A stretch of 64,000 nucleotides of DNA from Kallipyga massiliensis ph2 (GTDB lineage: Bacteria > Bacillota > Clostridia > Tissierellales > Peptoniphilaceae). The DNA lies in contig NZ_HE978585.1 in NCBI RefSeq assembly GCF_000311985.1, positions 964,224 to 1,028,223 on the forward strand. Reading direction: 5' to 3'. Positions 60,645 to 64,000 of the stretch are shown one piece after another (positions within the stretch are counted from its first letter, which is position 1; every line of letters starts with the position of its first letter). The position numbers were made by a program, and so were the translations under genes. Under the pieces are notes generated by a model. That model was not told the DNA's origin. It worked only from the letters and a program-made list of their open reading frames with translations, and did no database searches.

Positions 60645-62075
60645 ATGAAAAAATTAATTCCTTCCCCCTACCTGGCCAAGGTAAAAGGGGACCTTAAAAA
60701 AATTATAGACATCCTATCTCCGGATTTTTCCTATGTGTCCATCTTGGCAAGCGACGTGACCGGCCGGGCCTATGAGGTTCTTCCCAATGAAGTTCATCTC
60801 AGCGATAGTCCGGATGTGGAAAGGGGCTTTGTTATCCGCCTGAAGGGTCCTCGTGGCTTTTCTGAATTTTCCTTCAACCACATAGATGTGGATGATGTGG
60901 TGGCTAAGGCTCGGGCCCTTGTTGAGGACGACCGGGCAAGCTTCTTAGAGGCGGTCGATCCCCTGGATTACAAAATGGAGCCCAAGGATGAGCCATGGAC
61001 CGGGTCCTTTGTCCGTGAGGTGGAGAATCTTCCCCAGGATGATTCGGCAGAAGAAATTCTATCGACTCTCCGCAAGGATCTGGACCAGGGCATGGAGAAA
61101 TACAAGGACCTGAGCTTCCTGACGACCGCCTTGATTATCACCCAGGTGGACAAACTTTTCTTATCAAAGAATAAGGAATTAACCCAGACCTATGCCTATG
61201 CCCTGGCCATGGCCTCGGCGGTTGCCGCTAATGAAAAGGGGTCAAAGCAGGATTTTGCCGGCTACAGCGGACTGGCTGGATCGGAAGTCCTGGACCGGAT
61301 CCCCGGCCTCATCGACAAAGCGGCCCAGAGTGCCATCGGCCTCTTGGATGCTGAACCCATCAAACCCGGCGTCTATGACATCATTACCGACCCCACCTTC
61401 TCCGGCTTGATCGCCCATGAGGCCTTCGGCCATGGGGCGGAGATGGATATGTACGTCAAGAATCGGGCCAAAGGGAAAGAATTTACCGATAAGCGGGTGG
61501 GATCGCCCATCCTGACCATGAAGGACGGGGCCCAAGCCTTTGACCAGGTGGCCTCTTTTGCTTTTGATGATGAGGGGAATCCGGCCTCCAACACCACGGT
61601 TATTGACAAGGGAATCCTCCGGTCCGGCATGTGCGATGAGCTGTCCGCCCTCCAGTTGGGCTTCCACCCGACAGGAAATGGCCGTCGGGAGTCCTATAAG
61701 CGGAAGGCTTATGCCCGGATGACCAACACTTATTTTCCGGGGCAAAATGCCAAGCTGGATGATATGATCGCCTCCATCGACCATGGTTACTTCCTCCAAG
61801 GTTACACCTCCGGTATGGAAGATCCCAAGAACTGGGGGATCCAATGCGTAGCCCTCAAGGGATTGGAGATTAAGGACGGAAAGCTGACCGGCAAGATCGT
61901 CAGCCCGGTTTACCTGACCGGCTATGTGCCCGACCTCCTCAACTCCATTTCCATGATTTCGTCGGCAGATGATGTGACCCTGGACGGTATTGGCTACTGT
62001 GGAAAGGGATGGAAGGAATGGGTCAAGGTCTCCATGGGCGGGGCCTATATGAAAGCGAGAGGGAGGCTCAACTAA
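60645..62075 (+). CDS. tldD: TldD-type metallopeptidase
   Basis: 476 residues. 'SGLIAHEAFGHGAEMDMYVKNRAKGKEFTDKRVGS' holds the HExxxH zinc site (about residue 255) that is special to TldD, with the rest of the pocket in 'FHPTGNGRRESYKRKAYARMTNTYF'. TldD with TldE cleaves unfolded peptides and processes some ribosomally made peptides. AGAAAGGA site. The stop overlaps the start of the partner gene (TAATG). Confidence 0.9.
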   Translation: MKKLIPSPYLAKVKGDLKKIIDILSPDFSYVSILASDVTGRAYEVLPNEVHLSDSPDVERGFVIRLKGPRGFSEFSFNHIDVDDVVAKARALVEDDRASFLEAVDPLDYKMEPKDEPWTGSFVREVENLPQDDSAEEILSTLRKDLDQGMEKYKDLSFLTTALIITQVDKLFLSKNKELTQTYAYALAMASAVAANEKGSKQDFAGYSGLAGSEVLDRIPGLIDKAAQSAIGLLDAEPIKPGVYDIITDPTFSGLIAHEAFGHGAEMDMYVKNRAKGKEFTDKRVGSPILTMKDGAQAFDQVASFAFDDEGNPASNTTVIDKGILRSGMCDELSALQLGFHPTGNGRRESYKRKAYARMTNTYFPGQNAKLDDMIASIDHGYFLQGYTSGMEDPKNWGIQCVALKGLEIKDGKLTGKIVSPVYLTGYVPDLLNSISMISSADDVTLDGIGYCGKGWKEWVKVSMGGAYMKARGRLN

Positions 62076-63412
62076 TGTTTGAAAAAATAATTCAGGAAGC
62101 AGATCGGGCCCTGGCTCTTGGAAAAATCCAAGACTGGGTCCTCAAATCAGAGGTTACGGATTCTCAGGAGCTCTTCTTTGTTAAGGACCGTCTGGACATG
62201 AACCGTCGAGCGGACACCAAGGAATACGCCCTCACGGTCTATGTGGACCATGAGGAGGAAAAGGAAGGGATGGTGGACAAGACCAGGGGGTCATCCACCG
62301 CCCAATTTGGACCTGACGACAGTGACGAAGAGATTGTCGAGAAGATCGCCCGGGCAGGGGAAGAAGCTTCCTATATCAACAACCCCTGGTTCCCCCTTCC
62401 TGATAATGGGGGAGAGCCGGGCCACGACATGGTCCAAGCTTCGACCATCCATGAATTTTCCCACAAGCATGAGGAGGTTTTTCAGGCCTTCTTTGCCGAC
62501 CGCGGCGGCTTGGCCAAGGTGAATTCTGCAGAGATCTTCTGCCAGGATGTTCAGGTCCGTCTGGCTTCTTCCCAAGGCCTTCGGACCTCCTATCCCGCCA
62601 ACCTCTTCCAGTTTGAATTGGTGACCGATGCGGAGGGGAAAAATGACCCGGTGGAAGTCTTCCGGATCTACACCCTGTCCGGCCCGGATGTGGATAAGAT
62701 CCGAGAAGTTGTGGACGCCCAGTTGGAGGAGACCCAGGCCCGGGCCCAAGCCGACCAGGCTCAGGCCATGGAGGACGTGACGGTGGCCATCACCGGTGAT
62801 GAGGTGGAGGACTTCTTCAAAATGTACACCTCCCGCTTATCAGCCATGAGTGTCTACAATGGTCTCTCCAAGGAAGAACCGGGTCTAGCCTTTGCCCACG
62901 ACCAGGAGGGACCCGAGGTCAAGGACCCGGTCAGCCTCCGATTGAACCCCTTCCTGGCCCATTCGCCCTATGCCGTTCCGGTGGATTCCTATGGAACTCT
63001 CTTGGCCCCCTATCCGCTCCTAGACAAGGGGCAGGTGATGAACCTGGCCTCCTCCGCCCCCCACTCCTACTATTTGGGCATGGAGAACAAGGGGAAGTGC
63101 TCGACCTTCGAGGTTGATGGTGGGTCTGCTGATTTGGATAAGGCCATGAAGGAAGACCACCTGGAGATCATTAAGTTCTCCTCCTTTGATTTTTCTCCCC
63201 TGACCGGGAACTTCGGTGGGGAATTCCGCCTGGCCAAGCTGGTCAAGGAGGGAAAGGAAAGCTATATCTCCGGTGGATCCATATCCGTTAACCTCTTTAA
63301 GTCGGCGGATAAGATTTCTTATTCCAAGGAGACGATCCAGAGGCCCCGGTCCATCACGCCCAAGGCCATCCTGATCCAAGGGGTCCAGTTGGCCGGAGAA
63401 GAGGAAGAATAA
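62075..63412 (+). CDS. pmbA: TldE/PmbA-type partner protein
   Basis: 445 residues from the ATG at 62075 behind GGGAGG; the frame opens earlier inside tldD. It is a PmbA/TldE fold without the HExxxH motif, as expected for the non-catalytic partner: 'SVYNGLSKEEPGLAFAHDQEGPEV', 'DSYGTLLAPYPLLDKGQVMNLASSAPHSYYLG' and 'DFSPLTGNFGGEFRLAKLVKEGKESYISGGSISVNL' are its core. The tight tldD-pmbA coupling supports a heterodimeric protease. Sequence resemblance to E. coli PmbA is distant. Confidence 0.82.
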   Translation: MFEKIIQEADRALALGKIQDWVLKSEVTDSQELFFVKDRLDMNRRADTKEYALTVYVDHEEEKEGMVDKTRGSSTAQFGPDDSDEEIVEKIARAGEEASYINNPWFPLPDNGGEPGHDMVQASTIHEFSHKHEEVFQAFFADRGGLAKVNSAEIFCQDVQVRLASSQGLRTSYPANLFQFELVTDAEGKNDPVEVFRIYTLSGPDVDKIREVVDAQLEETQARAQADQAQAMEDVTVAITGDEVEDFFKMYTSRLSAMSVYNGLSKEEPGLAFAHDQEGPEVKDPVSLRLNPFLAHSPYAVPVDSYGTLLAPYPLLDKGQVMNLASSAPHSYYLGMENKGKCSTFEVDGGSADLDKAMKEDHLEIIKFSSFDFSPLTGNFGGEFRLAKLVKEGKESYISGGSISVNLFKSADKISYSKETIQRPRSITPKAILIQGVQLAGEEEE

Positions 63413-63451
63413 GCGGATCAAACAAGATAAGGACAAGAAAGAGGGGATCCC

Positions 63452-64000
63452 ATGGGAAAAGAAAACCTGCAAGCCTGCTTAGAAAAATATGAGGCCATGA
63501 AAAAGGCCGGACTCAACCTGGATCTGACTCGGGGAAAGCCTTCCGTGAAGCAGCTGGATATGGTCCAGACTTACATGGAGAAGGCTATGGCCATGGGGAT
63601 TGTCCAGGAGGATGAGGGGATTGACATCCGCAACTACGGGGGCCTGTCCGGTCTTCCTGCCATGCGAAAGATCGTAGGGGAGATGGTCGGGGTGGACCCG
63701 GAAAAGGTCATGACCATGGGAAACTCTTCCCTCCGGGTCATGCACTCCGTCCTCAGCTTTGCCATGGTCTATGGCCTTCCCGGACAAACCCCTTGGGACC
63801 ATGTTAAGGAGAAGAAGTGGCTCTGCCCATCGCCCGGCTATGACCGCCACTTCAATATGACGGAGAAGCTGGGCTTCGACCTGGTAACGGTGGATATGAC
63901 GCCGGATGGCCCGGACATGGACCAGGTCCGGGAACTGGCCAAAGATCCTTCGGTCAAGGGAATTTGGTGCGTCCCCAAGTTTTCCAACCCGGACGGTTAT
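63452..64000 (+). CDS. Class I aminotransferase (aspartate/alanine type, PF12897-like), 3' partial
   Basis: 183 residues visible, cut by the right edge. The start is the ATG at 63452 behind GAGGGG, 39 bases after pmbA. 'LNLDLTRGKPSVKQLDM', 'DIRNYGGLSGLPAMRKIVGEMVGVDPEKVMTMGNSSLRVM', 'WLCPSPGYDRHFNMTEKLGFDLVTVDMTPDGPDM' and 'VKGIWCVPKFSNPDGY' follow the class Ic aminotransferase family closely. It is PLP-dependent; the Schiff-base Lys lies beyond the edge. Exact substrate not settled. Confidence 0.88.
   Translation, partial: MGKENLQACLEKYEAMKKAGLNLDLTRGKPSVKQLDMVQTYMEKAMAMGIVQEDEGIDIRNYGGLSGLPAMRKIVGEMVGVDPEKVMTMGNSSLRVMHSVLSFAMVYGLPGQTPWDHVKEKKWLCPSPGYDRHFNMTEKLGFDLVTVDMTPDGPDMDQVRELAKDPSVKGIWCVPKFSNPDGY

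Overview
The window reads as a chromosomal segment of an anaerobic, low-to-mid GC Gram-positive bacterium (Bacillota, Clostridia/Tissierellia-like). The clues are a complete Na+/H+-translocating Rnf complex, a fused electron-bifurcating NfnAB enzyme, rubrerythrin, a CIRCE-controlled groESL operon, class B sortase, an L27 with the cleavable N-terminal extension next to its protease Prp, and MreBCD with a very large PBP2. The genus is not identified; relatives of Peptoniphilaceae are a guess from gene content only. No rRNA, CRISPR array, insertion sequence or prophage is visible, and coding density is very high.

Layout. 1-4.1 kb: tail of a Tad/Flp-type pilus locus (5'-truncated DUF5702-like gene, TadE-like pseudopilin, membrane-anchored WG-repeat protein). 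4.2-7.1 kb: yhbY-nadD-yqeK-rsfS-comEA, then secG with its own promoter and terminator. 7.2-11.2 kb: rnr-smpB-msrAB, convergent with a TVP38/TMEM64 membrane protein. 12.2-14.5 kb: fused NfnAB. 14.7-16.9 kb: a degenerate TadZ-like ATPase plus a DUF6382/FHA-like protein, apparently a detached part of the Tad system. 17-21.6 kb: mutY, pepF, an unknown gene and sortase B. 21.6-23.7 kb: groESL. 23.8-28.5 kb: an AT-rich island with tandem 10-bp repeats, a region-4-like HTH protein, a pseudo-receiver response regulator, rsuA, a metallophosphoesterase and a UvrD-type helicase. 28.7-32.8 kb: tRNA-Leu(CAA), polA, coaE, lytic transglycosylase. 33-38.2 kb: tRNA-Leu(GAG) and rnfCDGEAB. 38.2-39.9 kb: a frameshifted NusG-domain-II gene, a Gx transporter and radC. 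40-45.9 kb: mreBCD-mrdA. 46-48.4 kb: rplU-prp-rpmA-obg. 48.4-53.8 kb: guaB, a CofE-like ligase, a dicarboxylate/amino acid symporter and pepV. 53.9-63.4 kb: a minus-strand Maf-metallopeptidase fusion, a heterodimeric ABC exporter, exonuclease III, rubrerythrin and a TldD/TldE pair. The window ends inside a class I aminotransferase.

How it fits together. Rnf and NfnAB link ferredoxin, NADH and NADPH pools and an ion gradient; rubrerythrin and MsrAB handle oxidative damage. RsfS, Obg, YhbY, RsuA, L21, L27 and Prp form a ribosome-assembly theme. MreBCD, PBP2 and the lytic transglycosylase shape the wall, while sortase B and the Tad genes build the surface.

Most unusual points: a Maf pyrophosphatase fused to a zincin-like metallopeptidase; a NusG-II gene split by a -1 shift at an A8 run; two places where a hairpin at the end of one transcription unit carries in its loop the -35 box of the next promoter; Tad components separated by about 10 kb of housekeeping genes, with a TadZ that has lost its P-loop; and an orphan response regulator without its phosphoacceptor Asp.
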